From NCBI GenBank assembly GCA_003024985.2, contig PXIH01S0004561.1: DNA of 11,950 bases; one strand, 5' to 3'. The position numbers and the translations under genes were made by a program. Positions 1 to 8,927 of this stretch are shown here, in pieces. How positions within the stretch are numbered: position 1 is the stretch's first letter; each line of letters starts with the position of its first letter. Under the pieces are notes generated by a model. That model did no database searches. It was not told the origin of the DNA and was given only the letters and a program-made list of their open reading frames with translations. This DNA is from Euperipatoides rowelli. Its lineage: Eukaryota; Onychophora; Udeonychophora; Euonychophora; Peripatopsidae.

Positions 1-449
1 TATGTCATTCGGCTCAATTTTTCAAGATTGGTAAAGATTTCTTAATTAGCATGTGATTAGCATTCAATTAAAAACATGTATTTACATAACTATCCTGGCC
101 TTAAAATGATAACTATTGTTATGTTATTGCAATAAGAACTAAAAAATATTGTGCTGGCATTTATATTAAATATACTGATGCATTTGTAATTTAGATTGAC
201 TAAATAAATGATACAAAATAATACATTTATTTCTCTCATTCAACTTACTAAAGTATGTGAAATCATATGCATAAATACTTAATAAGAAAACATGTATTTA
301 ACTCAAATAAATACATAAAGCCAAAACCTTTACCATAACAGAGTTCTAAATCTAACATGTCTAGTGTAAGACTCGAGTAATACCAAGTTGAACTTTATGT
401 TGAAAACATCACTATATTACATTACCCTTCAGTAGATAATATTTGTGCA
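1..449. other. AT-rich intergenic DNA, nothing recognised
   Basis: There is no open reading frame of note on either strand, no RNA gene signature and no clear repeat. The only small structure seen is a 9-bp inverted repeat (AAATAAATG at 202-210 against CATTTATTT at 224-232) with a 13-nt loop, which is weak evidence in DNA this AT-rich. The stretch precedes the start of the copy A repeat. Confidence 0.6.
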
Positions 450-640
450 TTCCAGGACAGTCATGCACAATAGATCACCACCGGTCTAGGTTCTAGGACA
501 GTCATGCTCAGTAGGTGACTTTTTCTAGGACACGTTTAGTCATGCTCTGTAGTATAGGTGGTTCTAGGACACATTACCCATAATGCAAACTGTTCTAGAT
601 TTCTAGGACACATTACCCATATTCAAGATTGTGGACCACA
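450..640. repeat. Degenerate minisatellite at the 5' end of copy A
   Basis: About five imperfect units of roughly 30-41 bp each start with TTC(C/T)AGGACA and mostly continue with an AGTCATGC-like core; starts are near 450, 491, 524, 560 and 600. The last two units carry ACACATTACCCATA instead of the AGTCATGC core. The same words (CCAGGACACATTACCC, GCAGTCATGCNCAGTA) recur at 9250-9610, so the array is shared with copy B although unit number and length differ. It is non-coding, and its function is unknown. Confidence 0.7.
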
Positions 641-2115
641 TGACCCATAGGCCTAATGCAAAAATCCAAGATGGTCAACCAACATTTTTTTCAAAAAATT
701 CTAAAAATTGAAAAATTTTAAATTTATTCTGATTTTATTATAAATCGAAATTTGTTATGTCTTTATAATGTAAACTATGTTTTTGAATTTATAAGATTGT
801 ATCTTAAAGGAGGTAAGAGCTAGGCCCCCCATCCAATAAAATTGAAATTTTAAAAAATCATCCAATCAACTTGAAATTGAATAGGTATGTTAAGATAGAT
901 ATTTAATAGATGAATTTAAAATTTTAAGATAATAACTTATTAAATGTCACCACAATGGATATCCTAATATTTGAAAATTAGCCCTCATTCCATAACGTTC
1001 AAGAACATATTCATTTTAATGTATTAAATTTAAGGAACAACTCATAACTGAATGTATGTCTGGATAGAGCATATTTAATTTATTCCGAGTATATGATTAC
1101 ATAAAAATCAGGGGCAGTAGAACTTAATTTATAAGTGTCGTTAGAAGAAAATAAACAGTACCAAATGAATGCAATCCACCATTTTGTGTAGATCGTAACA
1201 CATTCAATTGATTTTTTATTCATTTTAAGTATATTCTTATTAAATTTGAATCCATACTAGGATACAATATATTAATATTAAGGAAGACATATAAGTTACA
1301 GAGTGATAGAACTACTAGAAGTTATAATATAAGAGATAGTAGATGGCTTTTTTTTTAATCAAACAAAACTTAACGGTAATTGCCACTTATTGGATCCTAT
1401 TTCTAGACACATATACTAAAAGTGAGATTCACATCTGAGAACGAGAGGTTTTTTTCTCTATTAAAGGTGAATTTTCACTGACATATTTTAAAATCATTTT
1501 ACATGCATTCAAACATCTATTTTAAGTTTTTAGACTATCATTAAATTTGATTCAAAGCCATCGTTTGTTTTACTAAGGATTGATTAATCAGCGATATAAC
1601 TCCACAGAGAGATTGGATTGATACTCAAACTGGAATAACACTCACCAAATTATCGTTACCATGAACTCCGATGTTAGCAAATAATTTTTTACGTACTCAG
1701 TAAATGTTGTAGCACTTATTCTAGTTAGTTAGTTATTAATTCCTTCATACACTAGAAATAAATAATAAAGACATTAATTATATTTAGCTAGAATCAAAAC
1801 TAAATATTTTTTATCTACTTACAATTTATATTAAAAGCTATAGGAAAAATATGGTAGCTATATTAAAGGAAATTAATTACCGCTAGTATTTTATTTATTA
1901 TTTATTTATCAAGAACTAGCAGGATATTTACCCATAAGGGTATTACTCCATATCCTTTGTAAGATCACACGATAAAAAATTTTTTTTTAAGTTTAATAAT
2001 AATTCTTGTGTTTAATAATAATAAAATTAATCCAGTGTTTAATAATAAAACATTATACATCTAAACTACTAACCTTGTGTGTGTATGTGTGCTGTATATA
2101 CACTACACCAACACC
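455..2115 (+). repeat. Copy A of a long diverged direct duplication (partner about 9560-11395)
   Basis: Successive anchors occur in the same order and orientation in both copies. They include GACACATTACCCA (605 and 9595), TTATTATAAAT (735 and 9678), ATATTTGAAAATTA (967 and 9907), CATAACGTTCA (991 and 9931), AAGAGATAGTAGAT (1332 and 10266), ATTCAAACATC (1507 and 10358), TTTAGCTAGAATC (1783 and 11132) and ACTACTAACCTTGT (2065 and 11339). Between anchors the copies differ by many substitutions and indels, so the duplication is old. It could be a segmental duplication or two insertions of one large non-autonomous repeat; no terminal inverted repeats or TG...CA LTR ends were seen. No ORF is supported in it. 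Confidence 0.8.
1991..2048 (+). repeat. Threefold GTTTAATAATAA short repeat
   Basis: GTTTAATAATAA or its close variant occurs at 1991-2002, 2010-2021 and 2037-2048. The cluster has no counterpart at the equivalent point of copy B, so it probably expanded or was inserted after the duplication. Confidence 0.6.
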
Positions 2116-2290
2116 ACCTATGAATCCAAAGCTGAAATTCTCAAAACTGAGTTGGCAAGAAGGTGTGAAGAATCCTTCGAAACATGGGAAAGATGCGTAC
2201 CGCATTGTAAGCAGGAAGTGATTCTGATTCGTCCAACCCGACTCGACCCCACAATAGCCTACTACTGTACTAAGATAATACAGCATAATA
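2110..2290. other. GC-richer island with short open frames, origin unknown
   Basis: Immediately after homology to copy B stops, base composition becomes more balanced than the surroundings. The + strand stays open from 2077 to 2331, and its central part encodes a charged peptide with three Cys (around ELARRCEESFETWERC). Two other + frames and the minus strand are also partly open here, so the coding frame, if any, is ambiguous. No domain is recognised. It could be a fragment of an exon or of a transposon. I see no start context, splice sites or stop that would make it a convincing gene. Confidence 0.2.
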
Positions 2291-2560
2291 GGACTGTTTT
2301 TATTTTAACAAATACAAGTTTTAAACACTAGGTTTATAGAGGTTTTATATTATACTTCTCATATTTTAAGACTGATTATATTAACATAAAAAAAAAACCC
2401 TACATACAAACACAATACAACTAGCAAATCATAAATTTAAAGCATAAATTATTAATATCTAGTATTTCAAATGCAAATACTGCAGTTTACATTTCAAAAC
2501 ACAGCAAAATAAAAATTTCATTATTTTACATAATTAAATGATTAAACTTGTAAACAATAC

Positions 2561-2727
2561 TCAAATCATATTTTTAACTACTGCATTTATAGCAATCTAA
2601 AAACTGCTGAAACTACTTTCAAACAATTTATTTGGTAGTTTATTCCAAATAGCAACACTTCTTATTAAAATTGAATTTTTGTGGTGTTTATTATATCCTC
2701 TTTGTATATCTAATAAATAATAATTAA
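2561..2727 (-). pseudogene. LINE ORF2 C-terminal remnant (non-LTR retrotransposon)
   Basis: Reading the minus strand from about 2727 gives an uninterrupted frame of some 39 codons up to an in-frame stop. It contains RSVAIWNKLPNKL (WNKLP at 2633-2647) followed by a serine/phenylalanine-rich stretch. A W-N-x-L-P motif followed by a hydrophobic/FK segment is the usual extreme C-terminus of ORF2 in CR1/Jockey-like LINEs. The frame then has a TAG where a lysine codon would be expected, about a dozen more sense codons, and a stop at 2561. Nothing of the reverse transcriptase domain is seen upstream, so this is a short 3' scrap. It shows the same tail motif as the larger LINE at 6184-7915 but is clearly a different copy and perhaps another family. 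Confidence 0.6.
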
Positions 2728-3585
2728 ATTATAAAAGTTAGTAGATGGTTATCAACATACATCCCACAGCAAAATAGTGGTTAAGAAGGAAATGTTCGTC
2801 TGAGATCCATTAATGATCAAATAGAAAAAACATATTATACCATGTTAGTATAACCATTCACACTAAACATTTATGCATGCAAAATATAACCGCAAATATG
2901 GTGCACATCATGGGATACTTAATCAATTGTTTATTCATCTATAATATACTCCTCTCAAAACGTCATAGCCTACTACCAACATCATATACTTAAAATAATT
3001 CTACAGTTCATATTTAAAAAACAACATAATTTATATTAAATAAAATCTATTTAGAGTATATATTTACTAACCCTATAAATCAAATACAATCACCAACTTG
3101 AAATTTAAATAAAAAAAATAATCATTCCAGAGTAAAAAAATAATTTTTTTTTTAATAAAATGTTTAGAGTATATTTTTGTGTAATGTATTATACTAACCT
3201 TTATATAAACTAGTATAGACCCATATACTATACAGCATAAGCTCCAGCTCAAAATTTTTTAAAAATAAACTCATTTCTCATTAAGTGGATATATTTATAA
3301 TAAAAGCACAGACCGAAGTGGGGACATATGTTAATTAGTTATTTTTTTTTCCATTGGTTCAAAAAAGAGGGAAAGAATCTCATAAGTTAGTTTTGTTTTT
3401 TAACACCATAGTGTCTAATCCTATCATTAAATTCAAAATTGTATTAAAAAATTACAATGCTTCACTACCATTGTAATATTAAGCTTCCTAAAAGATGGTT
3501 CCTAATATGTCCATTTATTCAAGAACATCAGAAGATATCCATTGAATGATGAAAGAACCACAGTCACCATACTCTGACAGAAAAG
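2728..3585. other. AT-rich intergenic DNA without recognised genes
   Basis: No ORF, RNA or mobile-element hallmark is supported. A short imperfect direct repeat (TTTAGAGTATATNTTT...ACTAACC) occurs near 3050-3075 and again near 3163-3200, which may be a local duplication. The rest is low-complexity A/T sequence. Confidence 0.5.
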
Positions 3586-4135
3586 ATGGCAGAAGAATGG
3601 ATAAACTCACTGCAATAATCAATATTACCACCTCCAACAAGAGTGCTAGAAATGGCAAAAGAGTGGGAAAGCTCATTACGATATATAACAGAAGAATTGT
3701 AAAACTCCTTACGATATGTATAGAATACCCTACATCTCCTCACCCTAGCTCATTCTTAACACCACCACCACCATTATGCATCATACCCCTAGAATACTCC
3801 CAAAAATCACCAGAGGAGCCACAACTATGTACCCTGAAGATGAATATGCAACCCCTATATACCCATCACCATTCCCCACAACATCTACATCCCCCACTCA
3901 ACATCCACATCCACAGGTGAGAATCATCTACCCTATTTCAATAATATTCATATTATAGAGCAGATGAGGAATACATTCAATCTCCTCATTGAAAAGCAAA
4001 TAAAACACACCAAGTGCATAATCAAAAAAGACAAAAAATACAGAGGTTAAATAAAACCATAATAGAGAGAGAGAGGATGAAATCCATAAACTACGAAGAC
4101 AACTGCAAGCCCTCAGTAACATTCTCCAATAATTC
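3586..4135 (+). pseudogene. Possible decayed coding sequence, family unknown
   Basis: This patch is less AT-rich than its flanks and keeps coding-like peptides in shifting frames. In frame 1 a motif of the form (A/T)(E/K)E(W/L)xxSL(R/Q) appears at 3589, 3655 and 3688, the last interrupted by a stop at 3700. Next comes a Pro/His/Ser/Thr-rich segment (about 3776-3916, frame 2). In frame 1, a hydrophilic helix-like segment covers about 3916-4049. Finally, a charged coiled-coil-like tail (REREDEIHKLRRQLQ, frame 2) ends at a stop near 4135. A CAG|GTGAG sequence at 3914-3921 also matches a splice donor. Several stops and frame changes argue against a working gene. Chance or a low-complexity repeat remains possible. 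Confidence 0.22.
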
Positions 4136-4935
4136 AAATTTTTTAAATTATTTTTTCTTTTTTATAAAAAAAAATTCTAACAGTCCTTTTCAGGACCCAC
4201 TACAATTTTCTAAAGGAGAAACATTTCGTTAATTATCTATAAGAACAATAAAGTCATAAGGTTTTTTTTAAAAAAAAATAATTCAATAATAGTTTATTTT
4301 AACTATAACAATTTTCCTTTCGGGGGGGGGGGGGGGGGGGCAGAAATTCATATCTTCAGTGTTGTTGCCTAACATAAATCGAAGGATTAGCTATAACTGG
4401 GTTGTTCTATGTCTCAAAAGCATTTATTAAGAATTGTATAATATTTACATTCAACAAAAAGACCCAATATAACACTTAGATCCCATATGTTAATGAAAGT
4501 TAGCATAATAATAATAATTTAATATATTTAGAATAAAACAGAGCTTTATTTTACTAAATCTAAACCATATAAAAAGTTCTAACTCCATACAAATAATAAG
4601 AATAACTCCAACTATTTTGAAAATAAATATATAAAAGCCAACACTAAACACATCAAGCAATTCTTGCTTTTGTAGTAGCATATTTGAATTATAATTGTTT
4701 TTTTTATATTTTAAATAATTCCCCTAGAATAATAGTTCAATATCGTTTAATGTCTACTAAAAAAACCGCTCACCTTTGAATCTAGTATTAATTAGAATAA
4801 TCCTCATAACTAAAAGTAAAAACTACTAATATTCATTTTTTCTAGTGCCATTTTTTTGAAGTAAATACACATACTGTAATTCGCCAGCTTGCTGAGATTT
4901 AATCAGACTTGTCTTCTGACTTAAACTTTTATTCG
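4136..4935. other. AT-rich intergenic DNA
   Basis: Apart from the G homopolymer listed separately, this stretch holds only A/T-rich sequence with several T-run/A-run junctions (for example 4261-4279), which are potential short hairpins. The open frames present are short and of low-complexity composition. No gene or RNA is supported. Confidence 0.5.
4322..4340 (+). repeat. Homopolymer run of 19 G
   Basis: Nineteen consecutive G lie between a C at 4321 and CAGAAATTC at 4341, inside strongly AT-rich DNA. Such a tract can form a G-quadruplex and is prone to replication slippage and to sequencing-length error, so the true length may differ. Confidence 0.95.
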
Positions 4936-5051
4936 CCAATCATGTGCTCCATAAACGATCAACTTACAGAAAAAAGACAAAACCAATCACGTGACTATCT
5001 CACCACACCTAACTTGATGTTTTTATTTTCCAATGATCTCACATTTATTGG
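4936..5051 (+). promoter_or_regulatory. CCAAT-box cluster with a palindromic E-box
   Basis: CCAAT occurs at 4936-4940, 4983-4987 and 5030-5034 on the + strand and as ATTGG at 5047-5051. A CACGTG E-box (4988-4993) inside TCACGTGA directly abuts the second CCAAT box; TCACGTGA is the core bound by MITF/TFE-type bHLH-zip factors. The cluster lies about 170-290 bp upstream of the TATA/initiator pair at 5221-5253, a plausible proximal-promoter arrangement. Binding is inferred from motifs only. Confidence 0.4.
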
Positions 5052-5220
5052 TAAAATATTTTAAAGTGTTTTTTTTTTTAAAAAAACTAATCACACAAGA
5101 TAAAAAAATTCCTAAATAAAATAATACATAAATAAAACCAAGAAGAAAAAAAAAATACTTATCTTTTCATCTCATTAGAGTTCATAATAGAAGAATCCAG
5201 TACCATGGGATGAAGTCATT

Positions 5221-5253
5221 TATAAATAAATAAATGTGTTTTTCTCTCATTCT
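5221..5253 (+). promoter_or_regulatory. Candidate core promoter: TATA box plus TCATTC initiator
   Basis: TATAAATA at 5221-5228 is followed by TCATTC at 5247-5252, which fits the TCA(G/T)T(C/T) arthropod initiator. The central A (5249) is 28 bp from the first T of the TATA box, the normal spacing. A possible transcript would run right through about 100 nt of pyrimidine/purine-rich sequence before the MITE at 5355. No coding exon is visible downstream, so it may be a promoter cut off from its gene by insertions, or a chance match in AT-rich DNA. Confidence 0.35.
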
Positions 5254-5354
5254 CTTGTGATATCAGAAGATAACAAGAGAGAAAATCTGTTCAATCTGTT
5301 TTCTTCTAATTCAATCTCTTAAGTAACACACATCATTGAGAATGTAGATTAACC

Positions 5355-5669
5355 CACGAGCGCCTAGAAACTGAAGTAAATCGGTGTTAGCTTGTCCCAT
5401 TTACCGTATTAATAGCAGCCTTTTTTTAAAATTTACATACCTGATCTTACCCTTACCCTGAACCCTTACTCCTACTACATATTAAACCCACTATGCCCCA
5501 ACCCTATGATGATGAAGGGGAGAAATAGTCCTTTTTTTGATCGATTTTGATAATTTTGAGTTATTTCCGGCCATTTGTCCTATATGACTGAAATAGATGN
5601 GCAGATGTTAAAAACNCGGTAAAATGGGACAAGCTAACACTGATTTACTTTAGTTTCTAGGCGCTAATG
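5355..5669. mobile_element. MITE with terminal inverted repeats of about 50 bp (hAT-like ends)
   Basis: The left arm (5355-5406) and the reverse complement of the right arm (5617-5669) match with only about two substitutions, one indel and small differences at the extreme ends. The ends can be read as CA-NN-AGCGCCTAG, resembling the CANNNGCG style of hAT termini. The element is about 315 bp and has no ORF. Its middle contains a CCCTTACCCTG-type pyrimidine-rich strand (about 5448-5470). It is flanked by near-identical GATTAA(C/T)CC sequences at 5347 and 5669, consistent with a target-site duplication of 7-11 bp whose exact limits overlap the element ends. Two ambiguous bases lie in it (5600, 5616). 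Confidence 0.75.
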
Positions 5670-5944
5670 ATTAATCCCACCTATAAAGGATGTCGACATA
5701 AAAACCACTTAGTGTTTTTTTATTAACACTGCCACTGGATAAAATATTTTTATTAGAAATCAAGAACTACAATGTCTCCTTAAATCCACTCATATAATAT
5801 AACATAGATATATACAAAGTAATGTAATCTAATACCATATATACCAGTGCTGAATATAATTTCATAATGCAATCATAATTAGTGAGTAATTAGCATGAAA
5901 CAATTAATTTAAAATCTAATAACAGAAAGTGTTAGCCTACTATG
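5670..5944 (+). repeat. Foldback element, left outer terminal inverted repeat
   Basis: This is the unique-sequence part of the left arm. Its reverse complement matches 9003-9245 by eye along nearly the whole length, for example AGAAATCAAGAACT near 5756 against AGTTCTTGATTTCT near 9178, and CATGAAACAATTAATTTAAA near 5894 against its complement near 9042. The left copy has about 30 extra bases (about 5701-5732, containing the palindrome CACTTAGTG) not present on the right. Confidence 0.85.
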
Positions 5945-6016
5945 ATTTTTAAATACTTCAATAATTAGATGGATTTTATTTTAGTAAAACACAACCTCTC
6001 AAAGTTCATAACATGT

Positions 6017-6183
6017 CTGCTATTTTGTTTACACCCTACTGCCAATTTTAATTGTTTGTCTACATCATGCTAGCTATTTTGTTTGTTTACATCCTACTAG
6101 CTATTTTAATAGATGATTTATTTGTTTGTCTACATCACACTAGCTATTTTAATTGTTTGTTTATTTGTTTACATCATAGTAGC
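6017..6183 (+). repeat. Left-arm minisatellite, outer portion
   Basis: Tandem, length-variable units of about 35-45 bp are built from GCTATTTT, AATTGTTTGTTTATTTG and GTTTACATC(A/C)TA words. The array is interrupted after ACATCATAGTAGC (6171-6183) by the LINE and resumes at 7916. Confidence 0.85.
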
Positions 6184-7915
6184 TAGTATTAGTATTAGTA
6201 CAGAGGTATAAGTCTAACCTTAAAATTTTTTCATGTAAGCTTACACCAAGTTAAATTCAAAACCACACAACAACCACCAAGTTTATTATAGATGAATAGT
6301 CAAAAGCACAGAATACAAACACATTCAATCAGACTTTATGACTGATCGATTAGTAAAATATAATATGATCACAATAACCCAACATGGCGTTTACCCAGAA
6401 ATTAACTTGAGGAGAAAACGATTGGTAATGATTTAAAGTAATCGTCAGTTAATAAAAACTTGTCAAGAGCTTATTTAAATGAAAAGTAAAATCTATTTTG
6501 AACAACAGACAAGGGGAGCCTATTCCATGTATTTATGTTCCTATGAAAAACTGTTGCACCTCTCCTGGATGTCCTTCTGGAATTCGTTTTCAATTTGTAT
6601 CCGTGAAATCTCCTCATTGTGTTGTGGTCCGTTTCAAAGAACTGATATTGTTTATCCAGAATAACTACTTTTTAAAATATGAATATCATGTCCCCCTTAA
6701 GTAGTCTTTGTGATGGGGACATGAAACACTTATTTTTTTCAAGACGGGATTCATAGGGAAGGTTATACAAACCATCAATGTGTTTAGTATACCATCTATA
6801 TCCACCCTCCAGCCTTCTCACATCTCTGATGTTTAGAATGAATACGCCAAAATAACAATAACCAAGAAAAGGTAGTATGTAAATGTTATATATCAAGGAA
6901 AATGACTGTATGCTCATATATTTTATCCTTTTCTAATCATCCCAAATGTTCTATTAGCTCTTAATATAATATGATCAATATTCCTAGCGAATGTTAATCT
7001 TGAATCGTAGAAAACCCATAGATCTCTATAACTAAAGAATCTTTCCAGCAATAACCTATTTAGTGTTTAAGTAATATCATTTGTGTAATTACAATATCTG
7101 ATAAATCCAGATTTATTCTGATTTATTATCAGCTTATTGGAAAACAGCCAAGTAGCCAAATTATCAATGTCATTTTTAAAACTAAATGAGTCATAAGATC
7201 ACTAATACACCTCATGATCTTGATATTGTCTGCGTACAACATGGTTTTAGAAACACTTGTCACTAAGAAAAAATGTTAAATAACAGGCCGGATAGGAAAG
7301 AACCTTGTGGAAATCTTCTATTAATATTAAATTGATCTGGAAACACATTGTTTACCTTGACTCGGAAACATCTTTCTTTCAAAAAACTGACCAACCAATC
7401 TATTATATCGTCGTCTCCTATCAAAGATTTTACTTTACTAATAAAAAGATAATGGTCAACAGTGTCAAAAGCAGAGGATAAGTCTATATAGACAACATCC
7501 GTTTTGACACCTTTATCCCAGTTTATTAAAGTTATAAAATTTGTAGTTTGGAGAATATTTGTCGCAGTTGAACATCCTTTTCTGAAAACGTATTGAGCTT
7601 CTGATATTATTTTCAATTGATCAGTTATGGTCGTTAGCCTATTCAGAACGATTTTTTCAGCCACCTTAGAGATAGATGAATTTATAGTGATGGGGCAATA
7701 TGAATCGTCCTCCTCCTGTCACCTTTCTTATATCTAGGTAATATTAACCCTTTTTTCCAATCAGAGAGAACAAAAGCCAAATTCAGGGATCCATTGATAA
7801 CATGAACCATGAACCTAGAGAAAAACCCAGCAAAGGACTTTAGCAAGAAATTTGAAATACCATCAAAACCACNTACTTTGGAGCTGTTCAAGCTATTTAG
7901 GACACTTTCAACTTC
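6184..7915 (-). pseudogene. 5'-truncated LINE (CR1/Jockey-like), reverse transcriptase to ORF2 end
   Basis: Minus-strand peptides spell an ORF2 from the start of the reverse transcriptase domain to its C-terminus. They are, in order: LNSSKV-GFDGISN (near 7880), DWKKGLILPRYKKGD (near 7740), VAEKIVLNRL (near 7655), YIDLSSAFDTVDH (about 7448-7490, a catalytic Asp motif), FPQGSF (about 7299-7313) and LYADNIKIM (about 7216-7239; the usual Y/F-A-D-D box has D to N). Then come YESRLEKN and GDMIFIF (6672-6790) and NTWNRLPLSVVQN (near 6510), ending at a stop at 6402. At least three frameshifts (near 7715, 7260 and 7170), extra stops and the altered catalytic box show that it is dead. The endonuclease half is missing, as expected for a 5' truncation. 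The 3' UTR (6184-6401) ends in a short (ACTAAT)n-like tail rather than poly(A). The clade assignment is by general motif style only. Confidence 0.92.
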
Positions 7916-8429
7916 ATTTTGATTGTTTGTTTATTTGTTTCCATAATTATTAAATACTTCAATAATTAGATGGATTTTATTTTAGTAAAACACAACCTCT
8001 CAAAATTCATATTATGTTTGTTTACTTCCTACTAGCTATTTTAATTGATTGTTTATTTGTTTATCTTTATCACGCTAGCTATTTTAATTGTTTGTTTATT
8101 TGTTTACATCATAGTAGCAATTTTGATTGTTTGTTTATTTGTTTCCATAATTGTTAAATACTTCAATAATTAGATGGATTTTATTTTAGTAAAACACAAC
8201 CTCTCAAAGTTCATAAAATATCAGCTATTTTGTTTACACCCTACTAGCCATTTAATTGTTTAAATTTATTTGTTTGTCTACAACATGCTAGCTATTTTCA
8301 ATGTTTGTTTACATACTACTAGCTATTTTAATTGTTTGTATACATCACTTACTGTTTTTTATTTGTTTGTCCACATCAGGCCAGCTATTTTAATTGTTTG
8401 TTTATTTGTTTATTTGTTTACATCATAGA
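7916..8429 (+). repeat. Left arm of foldback, inner portion
   Basis: The array resumes with ATTTTGATTGTTTG and contains two copies (7950-8016 and 8153-8216) of the conserved block of about 65 bp, which also occurs at 5945-6015. The blocks, spaced by T-rich minisatellite units, contain TACTTCAATAATTAGATGG and AAAACACAACCTCTCAAA. The 203-bp spacing of these two blocks looks like a tandem duplication of one module, since the right arm has only two blocks in total. The segment ends at the palindrome centre. Confidence 0.85.
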
Positions 8430-8927
8430 TCTAGTAGGATGTAGACAAACAAAATAACTAGCATGATCTGGACAAACAAATAAACATATTAAAATAGCTA
8501 GTAGGATGTAAACAAACAAACAAAATATCTAGCATGTTATGAAATTTGAGAGGTTGTGTTTTATTAAAATAAAATCCATCCAATTATTGAAGCATGGTAT
8601 TTAAAAATCATGGAAACAAATAAACAATCAATAAAAATAGCTACTATGATGTAATCAAATAAACAAACAATTAAAATAGCTAGCGTGATGTAGACAAACA
8701 AATAAAAAACAGTAAGTGATGTAGATAAACAAATAAACAAACAATTAAAATAGCTTGTAGGATGTAAACAAACAAAATAGCTAGCATGATGTAGACAGAC
8801 AAATAAACAAACAATTAAAATAGCTAGTATGATATAAACAAACAAAATAGCTAACATAATGTAGACAAAAAAATAAACAATCAATTAAAATTGCTAGTAG
8901 GATGTAAGCAAACAAACAAAATAGCTG
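8430..8927 (-). repeat. Right arm of foldback, inner portion
   Basis: The same minisatellite units appear here in reverse complement (GATGTA(A/G)ACAAACAAA, AATTAAAATAGCTAG), with one inverted block at 8533-8610. The long minus-strand open frame at 8564-8884 is only a translation of these repeats (endless L/V/I/C/F) and is not a gene. Confidence 0.85.

Noticed and set aside
2053-2286. Minus-strand open frame opposite the GC-richer island
   Set aside because: It competes with other open frames over the same bases, and no domain or gene structure favours it.
4490-4681. Minus-strand open frame of 63 codons
   Set aside because: Low-complexity I/L/F/Y composition is expected by chance in AT-rich DNA, and no motif is present.
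5448-5470. CCCTTACCCTG stretch in the MITE as telomeric repeat
   Set aside because: Only a few irregular, non-identical units are present, inside a transposable element.
6479-6704. Plus-strand open frames overlapping the LINE tail
   Set aside because: They are the antisense of the LINE ORF2 C-terminus, which is clearly read on the minus strand.
8564-8884. Minus-strand open frame of 106 codons, hydrophobic like a membrane protein
   Set aside because: It is a direct translation of the foldback minisatellite (repeating VCLFVYI-type words), lies inside an inverted repeat and has no independent coding evidence.
6017-8927. Possible CRISPR-like array (repeated blocks with spacers)
   Set aside because: Units vary in length, spacers are themselves repeats, orientation flips at 8430, and the setting is eukaryotic with LINE remains.
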